Of a stretch of DNA of 64,000 nt, positions 49,190-61,194 are shown one piece after another. This DNA is from Collybiopsis luxurians FD-317 M1. Lineage: Eukaryota > Basidiomycota > Agaricomycetes > Agaricales > Omphalotaceae. The notes beneath the pieces are model-generated. The model was not told the origin of the DNA. It saw only the letters and a program-made list of their open reading frames with translations, and made no database searches. Both the position numbers and the translations under genes were made by a program. The stretch spans positions 302,509-366,508 of the forward strand of contig KN834756.1 of NCBI GenBank assembly GCA_000827265.1. Reading direction: 5' to 3'. The stretch's first letter is position 1, and each line of letters starts with the position of its first letter.

Positions 49190-50602
49190 GGAATCTTTCG
49201 AAAAAAAAGTTTTTCCCGTTCTCATCACCACCATAGGAGAGAGTTGAGAAGGCTGCAGGAAAGCCTTCTGAGGCGACGAATGCGATGGATGTATGATGTA
49301 GGCTGCGACGGTGTATATCCATCATGTGACTCGGACCGATCCGGGCTGAACGCGTCGCGTGTGTATTTCGTTCGCAAATCTCTCCACCTTCATGTATTCT
49401 TATTAATATTATAGTCCAGGTCAAACGCAAGTCTTTTGCGCACGACCCTTATCGGATTGGAGAGTAACCCTAATAACTAGACTAGTGTGGTTCAAATTCA
49501 CTCTCCAGTCTTCGCGAGGCGTCCTCCACCCCCCTATGCTTTCGGTATGGAACACAAGCCCAACAGTGGAACGCATCCCGGATGTCCCGGTGGTACCGCA
49601 GCGCGTTTCCGACAGAAGACTATTGAGATTTCCAACGCTCTCCATCTGTCTATGAGCATACCTGTTATCGAGGCTCGTGGTCACGGTTTCGATCGACATC
49701 GTCTTCATCATCATTACGACGGGGAACCCGAGGGCATGCGAAGTCACTCTGACTTCAATGACTACTATGATGAGGCTGAGAAGGGGAGGAGAAAGCAGGC
49801 GGAGAGGGTCATGTCCATCACCTTCAAGTTCCCCGCCTCATTACCACCTTCTAGACGACAGTGAGGAGCCTCCGTTCCTTACCCCTCCTCCCCACCACGT
49901 GCACGGGCCCCCGCATCACAAGATGCATTTCACGGAAGATGACAATGAAGAACCTCCGTTTCCTCGTTCTCATTCCCACCGCCACCATCACGGCCAAGTT
50001 AACTTTATGACCACGAAGGTGAGGTTGAGATGGAGAATGACTCGGAGGAAGAAGAATAAGCATAGGGTGACATTCATCACCTCCCTCTCATCACTAGCAA
50101 AATGAGTAGCACCTTACAGATGCCAGTGAAAAGGCTATTACTGTTCTCCCATCATACCATACCGCATCATAAGATGTATTTCACAGAAAACGATGATGAA
50201 AAACCACTACTCCCTCCTCCCCACCACCATCACGGCCACCCCAAACTGCATTATCATCCAGATTCCTTCCATTTCTGACACTGTTCCCATCATTCACTTG
50301 CGTGTCTACTTTGCCTTTCAGGTACTTGGTCTCTAGGAACAGCATGCCGCTTTCTTTATCCTCGGTGGGTGTTAGTTTTCTCTTGTGCAAGCTAAACTAC
50401 GTAGATAAATTCAGAAATATTTTGTTTGTTTTTGTCTCATAAAGCCTGTGGTCTTATCTCCCTGCTCAGAATGCTATGGGTTCTCACTGCTTTCTCTTAT
50501 TCTCCCATTAGAGGTTATGGCTCAGACAATGAGTCCCCCCAGCTTTGTTGCTCTCCTCATTTATATTGTCGAAGAGAAGAACATCCGCCTTGGGAATTGA
50601 TT
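49190..50602 (+). pseudogene. His/Pro-rich membrane protein, broken copy 4 (two fused partial copies)
   Basis: The first part (49190-50004) matches the signal-peptide region (ATG lost), the same intron insert as copies 2 and 3, the conserved core and the His-rich run. Near 50005 the sequence jumps back to the acidic linker (GAGGTTGAGATGGAGAATGA) and runs a second time through the His-rich part, membrane helix and tail, to a TGA at 50597-50599. The joint looks like an unequal exchange between two copies. Stops (TAG at 49853-49855, CAAAATGAGTAG near 50100) break the frame. Confidence 0.72.
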
Positions 50603-50994
50603 AACTGAATCGAAGTTAGCCCTTTTAGAACTTTATGTCTAGCAGCCAACATCATCGTGGCATGATTATCACTTTCACTTTTACATTCATTTGCTACTTG
50701 AATTTTTAATCTTCTTACTTACTTACTGGCACTTATGGAGTGTATTGTCACCCAGGCGCGAGAACGCATCGAGATTTGTCCTGACTTTGAACTGGCCCTG
50801 CTTGGGTTCCGCCCTTGTATTCAACATGCAAAGTAATTTCTGTCAAGTGTTTGATAAGTACACTTGGTATGTACATCTTGTTACATTTTATACAGCAATT
50901 ACAATCAAAATTCTTTATCACATTGTCTACCTACATGCAGATGACATGTATCTACACCAATGGCACAATCCCTAAGATTGTCAAGTAAAAACAG

Positions 50995-52740
50995 TTATAT
51001 ATGTGGAATGAAAGTTGTCCAAGCCACATCCTGAAGAGCACTTGGAGGGAGATCCCTCAAGGCAAGAAATGGTTGAACAATAAGGGCAAGTCGAGCACCT
51101 CCATAAGATATGACCGCAGCCATAAATATGATATTACCCATAATTTCTAAATATTTTCCTGCCTGTGTAGTGATCAGATAGCTGCCTGAGGCCATATATA
51201 TAATGAGAATGGGTGCAAGTGTTGTAATGAGTGATGATATTCTCCATAATAGCCGTTCCAATTCAGTTGGGAAAATGAAATTCCATGCAGTACAATGGAT
51301 GGCACCAAAAATCATTGCAGCCGCGGTTGAAAGCCAAGAACCCATCAAAAAAAACTGCTGAAGTTGTAAATTAGAATCCCATTCAAAAGATAATATTCTA
51401 TAAGAGGGTCCTTCAAATGTTACTGCTGCCTTCCTCAAAAGAAGGATTGGAGCAGAGACAATGCAGAATATGACAAGTAGAACTTGTTTACTGTAATCTG
51501 CTTGCCCAAAACTTATCCCCCATGAATCAGTAAGATATTTATCAATCCATATGATAAGTTCGGATTCCCTTAGGTACTTGCGAATCCATTGTGCACAAAA
51601 AAGCGGCCATCTCATGACTGAATGGAAGGTCATCCCCGTGGAAAGTCGCATGAGTGTATTTGGGTGGAATAGTCTGGGAATCCACATCCAGAAGAAGCTT
51701 CCTGCCTTTTTCATTATAGAAACAAAATTTTGGAAAATATTTCTGTAGGAATACTGATAAAGTGCAATTTTTATCAAAAGTGGCATTGGCCGTCCTGGTG
51801 AATCATGCAGAGCTTGGTCAGAAGACAGATGTAGAAATTTAGAGCCATTTCCCTCCTCTCCTATTTCAAGATTAGAATTTTTTGGCATTATTTGAATGTG
51901 AATGGGACAGCCCACTTCCATAGGTTTGTCCCACCAGAAATAATAAATCATGAAATTCAGAGTTGCAAAGGCAACTGTCATGACTTCAAGTTCTGTCACT
52001 GCAATTTTCTGAACCCATCTCGCAATGAGCTGGGCGATGAACCAACTAGTTTGGCCAATGGCAATAAGTTTACCAAACCAATCGATATGACTACGATCCT
52101 TTATCTCGCGCTCCGGAATATGCCCTATAACGTCAACATGGGCTGAAAATGAACACTGATCAAGCTCAGTGTCAGCAATATCTGAATCAAATTTATTGAA
52201 GTGTTCCAGAATTTTGTGTGATTCTGAGCTTCCACGTATTTCCACAGGGCAAAACCGCAAGACAGAAACAAGGTTATCGCCATCATAGAGGACAAATCCC
52301 CCCATCAAAGCAAACATTGCATGAGTCATGGTCCATCCCTGAGATCTATACCCTAGTGGTACAGGCAAAAATCAGCCACTAAGTTCCAGTAACCAAACTA
52401 GAGAGTTACTGTTTGAGAGTAGCCAAGCATCTACCCATTGCCTCGCCGCCCACAGCACCAGAAGTTCTGGCGCCAAAAGGCACAGCATCATCAATCCAAT
52501 TTTTCGCCTCAGAACAGTCAACCAGCTCTCCATTGGTCCAGGGATATTGGGATGAATTGAGGCCCAGGTACATGCAACGAGGACAACAATACAGCTCCAG
52601 ATGATCTGAAGTTTCGTCCGACAGTTGTTGATGTCATTGCATAAATTTCCTGTGTCTGCTGGGGAAGCCGTGGAGTTCTGGGCAGTAACATCGTTGACAA
52701 TTGGAAGGACAGAGGGGCTGGATACGATGAATGCAAGCAT
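50995..52740 (-). CDS. Multi-pass membrane protein, array copy D
   Basis: Two exons (52740-52410 and 52352-50995) encode 562 aa. The first 20 residues (MLAFIVSSPSVLPIVNDV) differ from the MPA-type start of the other copies. From LCNDINNCRTKLQIIWSC onward the family plan is kept: NIPGPMESW, LVLWAARQW, the DWFGKLIAIGQTSWFIAQLI block, EGPSYRILSFEWD, FGAIHCTAWNFIFPTELERL and LRDLPPSALQDVAWTTFIPH. Third positions are more AT-rich than in copy A. The 57-bp intron is in the same place. Downstream it faces broken His-rich copy 4. Confidence 0.82.
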
Positions 52741-53678
52741 GCAGGCAGTTGCGGAAATCAGAGAATCAATGATCGTTGAAGTTCAGACCTTTAAAAAGCT
52801 GGCTAGGTTTGATGAATTGTTCGGATCTTGGAGTTCAGTGATTAAGCGGAATGATTCATTCAATATTGCACTGCTTTCTCTGCGTACCGTTTACCGTCCC
52901 GCATAGACGCGTATAAGACGCGAATCTATTTTTTGATTTACTCTTGCCCTTACCCTGGTATTTCTTGCCCATATCTTGGGTACCAGCGAAGAGAGCCGAG
53001 AGAGCTGCAGGTAAGCCTTCTAAGGCAACGAATGCGATGGTAGGATACAGCGACGGCTTATATTCATCATGTGACTCGGACCGGGCCCGAGCAATCAGGA
53101 ACGCGTCAAGAACGCGTCGCATTCCACCTATTCCGCCGGTGCTGGTGTGGAAGAAAAACCTCGTAAGGTCTTCTGCGTTCACGGGTTGACGGTAGAGAGA
53201 AGGACGTAAGGGCATACGTATACAGTCTCGCGGAGCTGAATGCGCTGAGGAACAAGGTACCAGCATAGCAGAAGATATGTATATAGGAATACACTCTGTT
53301 GTCGCAGAGTCAAATTTAACAGACAACCACTGGAGGCCTCATCGGACCTCTTTACGCAAGTACCATAGTTTTATGGGTGAACAAAAATTGTTCCCGTTTT
53401 CTTTCTCTGTCTAGGTACAGTCAGTCTTTCTCAGCTCTCTGAGATTTTGAGACTGGCTCTTAGTTTCTTTCAGCCTGTCTTCACAGCCATGACCCTCACT
53501 TCTCTTCAGAATTGTTTTGGGTTTACTCATGGCTTGAGCACCATCGTTGCTTTAAGCCAGTGATTGCATTCAAGTTGAATCGACCAACATATTTTATTTC
53601 CTTTTCAAAATTCTCTCTGTTTTCCCTGACAAGGAGCACACATAAGCCTTGAGGAAAAAAATTGTCAAGTAAAAATGG
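52741..53678. other. Spacer with His-rich gene 5' remnant
   Basis: No intact gene. The stretch 52920-53130 matches the 5' region of the broken His-rich copies: GATTTACTCTTGCCCTTACC, ATCATGTGACTCGGACCG and a duplicated AACGCGTC word. The coding body is missing. It appears to be a module in which everything but the membrane gene was lost. Confidence 0.55.
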
Positions 53679-55418
53679 TTATATATGCGGAATGAAAGTT
53701 GTCCAAGCCACATCCTGAAGAGCACTTAGAGGGAGATCCCTCAGGGCAAGAAATGGTTGGACAATAAGGACCAGTCGAGCACCTACATAAAACATAACCG
53801 CGGGCATAAGTAGTACTTCCACAATTACTGAATATATTATGTTCCATGCATCAATCCAATAGTAGGCGGCTGTGTCAATTAGCATAATGTAAAAAGGAGC
53901 AAATGTTACAAAGACTGAGGATATTCTCCATAATAACTGTTCCGAGTCAGTTGGGAAGACAAAATTCCATGCGACACAATGAATGGCGCCAAAAATCATT
54001 GCAGCCGCAGCCGAAAGCCAACTAGCCATCAAGAAAACCCGCTCCGTATGGTTATACCACTCAAAGGATAGTATTCTGTGTGAGGGTCCTTCAAATGTTG
54101 CTGTTGCTTTTCCAAAAAGAAGGAGTGGGGCAGAGACAATGCGGAATATAACAAATAGAACTTGTTTACCATAATCCGCTTGCCCCCAGTTTATTTTCCA
54201 AGAATCAATGAGATATCCATCAAACAATCTCATAAGCTCGGCACAGCATTTATGAATCCACTGGGCACCGAAAAGCAGCCATCGAATGACTGAATGGAAG
54301 GATATCCCTGAGGAAAGTTCCGAGGCCATAGTTTGGTGAACTAGTCTGGAAAGCCATTTCTGGAAAGAGCTTCTTGCTTTTGCCATGACAGAGATCACAT
54401 CTTGGAAAACATTTCTGTAGGAAAACTGATACAGAGCAATGTTTATCAAAAGGGGCATCGGTTGTCTTGGTGGATCATGCAAAGGCTGGTTGGAAGAAAA
54501 GAGCTCCACAGATTCAGAGCCATTTCCAACTTCTACTATTTCCATATTAAATGTTTGCCGCACTGCTTGGATGCGAATGTGATAGCCCACTTCCAAGGGC
54601 TTGCTCCACCAGAAATAGTAAGTCATAAAATTGAGAGTGGCAAAGGCAACTGTCATGATTTCAAGCTCTGTCACTGCAAGTCTCTGGGCCCACCTTGCAA
54701 TGAGCTGAGCAATGAACCAACTTGTCTGTCCAATAGCAATAAGTTTGCCAAACCAGTCGACATGGCTACGCTCCTTGATTTCATGCTCTGGTATATGCCC
54801 AATAAAATCCACATGGGCTGCAAATGAACGCTCATCAAAATCATTGCTCCCGTTGTCAGAATCGGGATTATGAAAGTGTTCCAGGATCTTCTTTGACTCG
54901 TGGCTTCTGCGTATTTCCACTGGGCGAAATCGCAAGACGGAAACAAGATGATTGCCTTGGTACAGTGCAAATCCACCCATCAGAGCAAACATTGCATGAG
55001 TAACAGTCCACCCTTGGTGTCTGTACCCTAGCAATTGAGTAGAATTTCAGACTTCTGATTTAGACATCCAGCTATTGGACTTACTATTTGAGAGTAGCCA
55101 AGCGTCAGCCCATTGCCTCGCTGCCCATAGCACCAGAAGTTCTGGCGCCAAAAGACCCAGCAGCATTAAACCAATTTTTCGCCTCACAATTATCCACCAA
55201 CTGTCCTTTGGTCCAGGAACGTTAGGATGAATAGAAGCCCAGGTGCATGCAATGAGAACAGCGATACAGCTCCAGATTATCTGGAGCCTAGTCCGACAGC
55301 TGTTGATGTTGCTGCATGAATTGCCCGGATCAGGATCTACGGGAGGTATCGGAGCTTGGGGGAGGAATCCAGTAACCAATGGAAGGGTCGTGGTGTTGGA
55401 TATAGAGAGAGCGGGCAT
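53679..55418 (-). CDS. Multi-pass membrane protein, array copy E
   Basis: Two exons (55418-55085 and 55027-53679) encode 560 aa without breaks. The N-terminal cysteine pair is altered to CSNINSC, unlike the CNDINNC of the others. Core blocks are unchanged (VDWFGKLIAIGQTSWFIAQL, EGPSHRILSFEWY, FGAIHCVAWNFVFPTDSEQL, LRDLPLSALQDVAWTTFIPH). It is very close to pseudogene B, including the loop FSYRNVFQDVISVM and SSFQKWLSRLVHQ, so B and E are probably recent sisters. No complete His-rich partner remains downstream. Confidence 0.82.
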
Positions 55419-57183
55419 CTGAAGAATCGAGGTGATAAAGAAAATCCATTAGAGTTTAAATACTGATACATGATTTAAGTGCCACGCGCAAAACACGAGT
55501 TCCAGAATGAAGAAATTGTAACAACTTATTCGCTAGTACAGCTATTAGAACCCTGCTTCCTTGCTACACCCAGTCCGTGTATCTAGCTATCCACCCTCTG
55601 TTGCAAGGCTATGCGCTGTGTGCTGATCTTGTGATGGTTAATAGAACTCGCAGTCGCTGTGCAAACATGACTGGAAGAAGGGAAAATGAGGCATCGAAGC
55701 TACACTGATCAATTGATGTATGTAATGTGTGTTAGAATAGACTCCCCTACGGCGGTACAAACTGCGAGGATTCTTGATAGGACAAACAGGAATCCACCAG
55801 CACATTCGTGAAGGTGCATTGTGTGCTGCTAGTTGAGAGATCAGGAGCTGCCATTCGAGTTTAGCACACAAAACTTGAAATTCCACACCTTCAAGGCACA
55901 CAGGGGATAATGATATCAAAGTTCTCAAGGTATGAACAGCTGATCAATTACACACAGCTTCAAGCAATCGTTGATTGCGTTCAATGGATTCAAGCAATCA
56001 AAGCTGTACATATGCATATACCTACATTTCGCAATACTTCAAAGCGCATCAGTAATTGATTCTAAGATAAAGAAAAGAAACTGAGTGATGCATAATTCAC
56101 CCCTTCCCTGTCCAAGGCCCTTTCAAAACCCGCCACATCAAGGGTCTGTTCCACCGCCCTTTGCACCCCATCGTTGCCCTCATCTTCAATATTGTGGTGG
56201 TTGTTGGGGGGAGGTGCCACTCAGTAGGAAGGAGGTTTAAGTGTGAGTTTGAGTCCTTTAGCAGCTTGCAAACTAGATTCCGATCCAGGTCCAATTCCAA
56301 TTTCCAACGTAGCTGCCGAAGCTGTTTTTGTTGTCACCTCCTCAGCCTTCTTAAGCAGCTAACTTGATCGTGGCACGATTATTTATCACTTTCAATTGTA
56401 CATTCCATTGCCCCTCAAATTTCTACTCTAACTAACCACTTATACAGTGTAGCTTTGCCTGCTATCGGTGCTCCAGAGTTACAACCAACATTCAAAGATT
56501 TTAGAAGCTCTCAATGTGAAGTCATTGCAAAGTCGCTAAGAGGTTGGAAAATGGCAGACATTGCAACCCGGGAGTCCGGAGGCTTCCAATGCAGATGGGA
56601 AAGTTGCATTTTGTACCCTGCCCGTTCCAAGTGCTTACCTCATACTAAGCTTACTAGTGCAGTAAGATTGGCTCGTAGTAGGTTAATATGATCCATGTTG
56701 TGAGTCCCCAGGACAATTCTGTCACTGTTTGTCCTTTCCGCTACTTATAAGTAGAGCTGAGGGTCAGTTTTCATCACTAACAAAATTACTGAATATTTTC
56801 TTGCCCCCATAATCCTCTGAAAATTGATACATATGCTGAATTATATCAGATGTACTAGCTGAAAATTTTTAAAAGGAAACTGGAGTGAAATGAGCTGAAA
56901 CAAAACATTTTGTTGACCAATTGCAACTGTGGAACATTAGTAATAGTGTGATGACGTGTTGAGTTTGTCTTGACTGTTGGACCGCCGCCTGTTTATTTGA
57001 CGCAACAGGCAGTTCCTGTTATGATATGTACATCTTGTTACACTATGTACAATAAATACCACTTCTGTGCACTGTAAACTTTCATTATTCATACTATCTA
57101 CCTATATACAGAACATATATACTTATGTCAATGGCATAATTTGTGAGGAAAAAAATATTTCAAGAGAAATTTGAGAGAAATGA
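55419..57183. other. Spacer with remnants of the repeated module
   Basis: No intact gene. It contains the 5' flank of copy E, a short monooxygenase-like remnant (56115-56335) and a piece of the His-rich gene's 3' flank at about 56358-56460 (AACTTGATCGTGGCACGATT, present near 34168 downstream of the intact gene). The remaining AT-rich part before copy F shares ATGTACATCTTGTTACA-type words with the 3' flanks of other copies. Confidence 0.5.
56115..56335 (-). pseudogene. Flavin monooxygenase-like fragment (array copy d)
   Basis: This short minus-strand stretch resembles the Ala/Ser-rich C-terminal linker of the other copies: a GGTGACAACAAAAACAGC-like start, then GAATTGGAATTGGACCTGGA, and later sequence matching the PTEWHLPP region. 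Only about 220 bases can be aligned, so the assignment depends on its position in the module. Confidence 0.4.
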
Positions 57184-59087
57184 TTATATATGTGGAATGA
57201 AATTTATCCAGGCAATGTCCTGAAGAGCACTATGAGGAAGCTCCCTCAAGGCAAGGAATGCTTGAACAATCAGGTCAAGTCGGGCACCTGCATAGGATAT
57301 GACTGCAGGTATCAGCAGGATATGAATCAGAGGTAATAGATATGCTTTTTCCTGTGCAATGGCCAGATAGCCCCGGTCTAGGTCAACCAACATAATATAA
57401 AGGGGTGCCAATGTAGTGATGAGTGATGATATTCTCCATAATAGTTGTTCCAATTCAGTTGGGAAGGTGAAATTCCATGCAATGCAGTGAATGCCGCCAA
57501 AAATTGCTGCGGCCATAGCCGAAAGCCAACTAGCCAACAAGAATAACTGAAACTGCCTCACTTGTATATTGTTATCCCACTCAAAGGATAGTATTCTGTG
57601 TGAGGGACCTTCAAATGTTGCTGTTGCTTTTCCGAAAATGAGAAATGGGGCAGAGACAATACACAATATAACAAGCAGAGCTTGTTTACCATGACCTGCT
57701 TCATGAAAATTAATTCCCCATCTATGTTTAAGATGTTCAGCCACAAATTTTATAAGCTTGGTATCCATAAGGCGCTTGTGAATCCGCTGAGCGCAGAAAA
57801 GCGGCCAGCGAATGATTGAATGGAAGGATATCCTTCCTGAAGGGTGTAAGGTTGTATTTCGGTGGAATAGTCCAGAAAGCCACATCCGGAAGGCACTTCC
57901 TGCTGTAGAAAATTGCAAGGGCAGATTCCAGTGGAATAGTCCAGAAAGCCATATCCAGAAGGATCTTCTCACAGTGGAAACTTGCAAGGACAGATTTTGG
58001 TGAAACAGTTTGGAAAGCCATTTCTGGAAGAAGCTTCCTGCTTTTCCCATCATAGATACCACACCTTGGAAAAACTCTTTGTAGGAAGGCTGATAAAAAG
58101 TGATTTTTATCAAAAGTGGCATTGGCTGTCCTGAGGAATTATGTGAAGGCTGGTCAGAAGACAAGAGTGCTGCAGACTGAACATCTTCTACTATCCCAGT
58201 CTCAAAGCTTTTCTGCCCCTCCTGGATGCGAATGTGATAACCCACTTCTAGGGGCTTGTTCCACCAGAAATAATAGATCATAAAATTCAGAGTTGCAAAG
58301 GCAACTGTCATGATTTCAAGCTCTGTCACTGCAAGCCCTTGGGCCCATCTTGCAATGAGCTGAGCAACAAACCAACTGGTCTGTCCGATGGCAACAAGCT
58401 TGCCAAACCAATCGACATGGCTCCGCTCTTTGATTTCGCGTTCCGGTATATGCCCAATAAAATCCACGTGGGCCGAAAATGAACGCTCATCAAGCTCAGA
58501 GGCCCTGTTACTATCAGAATCGGGATCATCAAAGTGCTCTAGAATCTTCTGTGACTCGAGGCCTCCATATCCTTCCACTGGGAGAAAGCGCAAGACGGAA
58601 ACAAGCTTATCGCCATTGTACAGTGCAAATCCCCCCATTAGAGCAAACATTGCATGGGTAACGGTCCACCCTCGGTGTCTGTACCCTAGTGATTGGCGAT
58701 AATCAGCTGTCAGCTCGGACACCAGGTCATGAGGCTGAAAGACTTACTGTCAGAGAGCAACCAAGCGTCAATCCACTGCCTTGCTGCCCATAGCACCAGA
58801 AGTTCAGGTGCCAAAAGACACAGTACCATTAAACCGATTTTTCGCCTTAAAACTTTCCACCAACTGTCCTTCGGTCCAGGAATGTTTGGATGAATCGAGG
58901 CCCAGGTGCATGCAATGAGAACAGCGATACAGCTCCAGATGATCTGAAGCTTAGTCCGACAGTTGTTAATGTCGTTGCACGAATTTCCCGGATCGGGATC
59001 TGCGGGAGAAGTCGAATTTTGGAGGAAGTCGGTAACCAATGGAAGGGTCACAGCGGTTTTGTACGCAGTGATAGCGGGCATCTTCAC
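57184..59087 (-). CDS. Multi-pass membrane protein, array copy F (longest, internal repeat)
   Basis: Two exons (59087-58748 and 58685-57184) encode 613 aa. The next ATG (MPAI, 59081) may be the true start, since other copies begin MPA. All family landmarks are present, ending LRELPHSALQDIAWINFIPH. It is longer than its relatives because the loop segment SFxxWLSxLFHxN occurs three times: SFFQKWLSKLFHQN, SFWIWLSGLFHWN and AFRMWLSGLFHRN. Paralogues carry it once. The repeat is in frame and adds 46 residues to a cytosolic or lumenal loop. Confidence 0.83.
57858..58061 (-). repeat. Three-unit 69-bp tandem repeat inside copy F
   Basis: Units repeat every 69 bp: the word TGGAATAGTCCAGAAAGCCA starts at 57863 and 57932, and a diverged form TGAAACAGTTTGGAAAGCCA starts at 58001. 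The period equals 23 codons, so the reading frame is kept. Confidence 0.85.
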
Positions 59088-59469
59088 AATCGCGAGAATT
59101 GTAAAACGATCCTTGCGATTTAAATACTTTTCAGGTTCTCGTGTGTATTGATCTTGCGATAGTCACGGTGGCTTGCAGACGCTGCGCAAAACGTGCAACA
59201 TTGAAGCAACGTGAATTGATTGCCGGTGCTGCACGCTGTACGTAAAAAGAACTAAAACTCAGCTCACGAGTTACGAGTTTCTGATATCCAATCAGGCTTC
59301 ACAGCATTAAGCAGTCGGTTTTTTGGATATTGAACGAGCGATTAAAGGTGTACATATACTTATACCTGAACTCAGCAGTACTTAATAAAATGCCAATGAA
59401 CCCGTCTTTTCCATTAATTATGAATCCCAACCAAGAAATGAAACAAAAATCAACGCACGCTTGCCCCTT
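59088..59469. other. Spacer upstream of membrane-protein copy F
   Basis: This is the 5' flank with no gene. It has the CATATACTTATACCTGAACT-type block seen in the flanks of copies B, C and E, here more diverged. Confidence 0.45.
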
Positions 59470-60640
59470 TCTCCGCCCTTCCAAGCCCTGTTACGTTAAA
59501 GAATGAAACACCATCAAATCGAGAAATCAAACGCAAGGCATCTGCGCCCAGTTGAGCGGCTCGTACTTTGTCGGAAACATCTCCCATGTCGCTTGAATCA
59601 TCTCCTCGTCCCAAACAGGTAACAGCTCATCCAACTTTTTCCTCGCCTTCACAATGTCTATCCTAAAATCGTTCGTGTACCCTGCTTCACCACCTTTTGC
59701 CTCCCTCTCGTCTCACCCGCGCCTTCACCCTTCTCATTGTTGTTGGATGAAGAGGAGGAAGAAGAGCCACCGCCGAGAAAGCCATAGGTCATGAATGATG
59801 AAGGCGGTTCGGGGGCGAGCGAGTTCTTTACGAGCTGAAGCATTTTGCGGTTCCGACGTGACTGTGGGCGCCGCCGTCTCCTCCGCTTTTCTCAAACTCT
59901 CCTTAAGCGTTCCTTAATCAAACTTTCAACCTCTCGTACCCTCTCCCAATCAAACGTTAATCTCTCCTCTACCTTCTCTGGATACTTGACCTCCCCCGAC
60001 CAAGCGAGCGCCAACCACGCACTAGCCACGTCAGAAATGATGAACGACGGAATGGCGAGAACGGCGTTGATGAAGGCTAAGGGAGGGTCACACGCGTACA
60101 AGGTGTGGTGGTAGAAAAAGGGGACGGGTTTGCGGGAGGACAGGATTGATGTACGACATTATCGATACGGCGGAACTTTGAGGAGGCGTTGGTGTACCAT
60201 TGACACCAAGTTGACTCGGAAACGGTTGAATTTGAGTAGGCGTAGCTGTACCACTGACGTCGTCGACATGGACTGGAAGGACGTGTACGAATTCTGGGTG
60301 TGGCAGTATCACCACGTCGATGTCCTTGATTTCCGTCCCGTCATGTAGCAAAACAGTCACTTTTTCATTGACTGCGCCTTCTTCCGTCTTACGTGGAGGT
60401 TGAAGAATGTACCACTTAATCAGCGATGTTCGAGATACGTGAATCCAGAAGGTGAGGGAACTAGGTTGGAGTAGGACGACGCATGAACCAGTAAACGGAG
60501 GATTTCGCAACCGGAGCTAGTTGAGTCGTTAGATGAGTTTGCATTTCCAATGATGACTCTTCTGCGGGAAAAAATAGAGGAAACGTTGGATGGAATAATA
60601 CTCGAAGCATCAACCTTCAAGATTTGATTGGACTGGTGGA
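59470..60640 (-). pseudogene. Flavin monooxygenase-like pseudogene (array copy e, best preserved)
   Basis: The minus strand, read from 60640, shows RRVIIGNANSSND (the NADPH-binding VxGxxxSxxD motif of flavin monooxygenases). Then come CEILRLLVHASSYSNLVPSP, EKVTVLLHDGTEIKDIDVVI and FVHVLPVHVDD. After an intron, YACDPPLAFINAVLAIPSFI precedes SDVASAWLALAWSGEVKYPE and VEERLTFDWERVREVESLI, then LAPEPPSSFMTYGFLGG, and near the end WDEEMIQATWEMFPTKYEPL. The N-terminal FAD motif was not found and frame breaks occur, for example a stop at the end of TYLEHR before LIKWYILQP, so I call a pseudogene. If functional, this family oxidises small substrates with FAD and NADPH. Confidence 0.7.
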
Positions 60641-61194
60641 CGAGGAAAAAGACAGTGAGTCGGCATACTACTGTAAATTCCTAGTCAGCAAAGCGGCTTC
60701 TTAGACTCGGCGGTTTACGGCGCCGGCCGCTTAAGCGCCTTAGTTTTCCCTCTCATCGTCCTCTGCTCAATATCGCGTTTGCTCAACCCTCTACACCATG
60801 ATCTTTTTCATACAGCGACCTGTCAGTCACCGGAAGCTCCAGGTTTTGTCCCTTGTGGGCCACCTTAGCCCCTCCTCCTCCTGTGCACAGGGCCAAACCC
60901 CAGCCAAAACACTTGTATATTCCACACTCAATTGAAGGTGCTGAGCCTCTCAATTGAGCACTCTACCTTCAGGCTGACTTGAGCCGATACTTTATCTTAT
61001 CTGCAACATGAGTGAGAAGTCGTGAACCAGGAACTCCTCATAGTACATGGAAACTACAGACACACATCAATGCCGTTTGGGCATGCATTCCAACCAATAA
61101 TTGAAGAAGTAATGGCAAGCTTACAGCTAACATGAAATGTGGTCCTCCCAAACCAAGGCCCAATTACCGAACTTCCGCTCACAACACATTAGAA
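60641..61194. other. Spacer between two monooxygenase remnants
   Basis: No gene is supported. A short frame near 61070-61132 (MPFGHAFQPIIEEVMASLQL) is protein-like but isolated. At 60928-60960 a short hairpin word, CTCAATTGA ... TCTCAATTGAG, is present. Confidence 0.35.
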
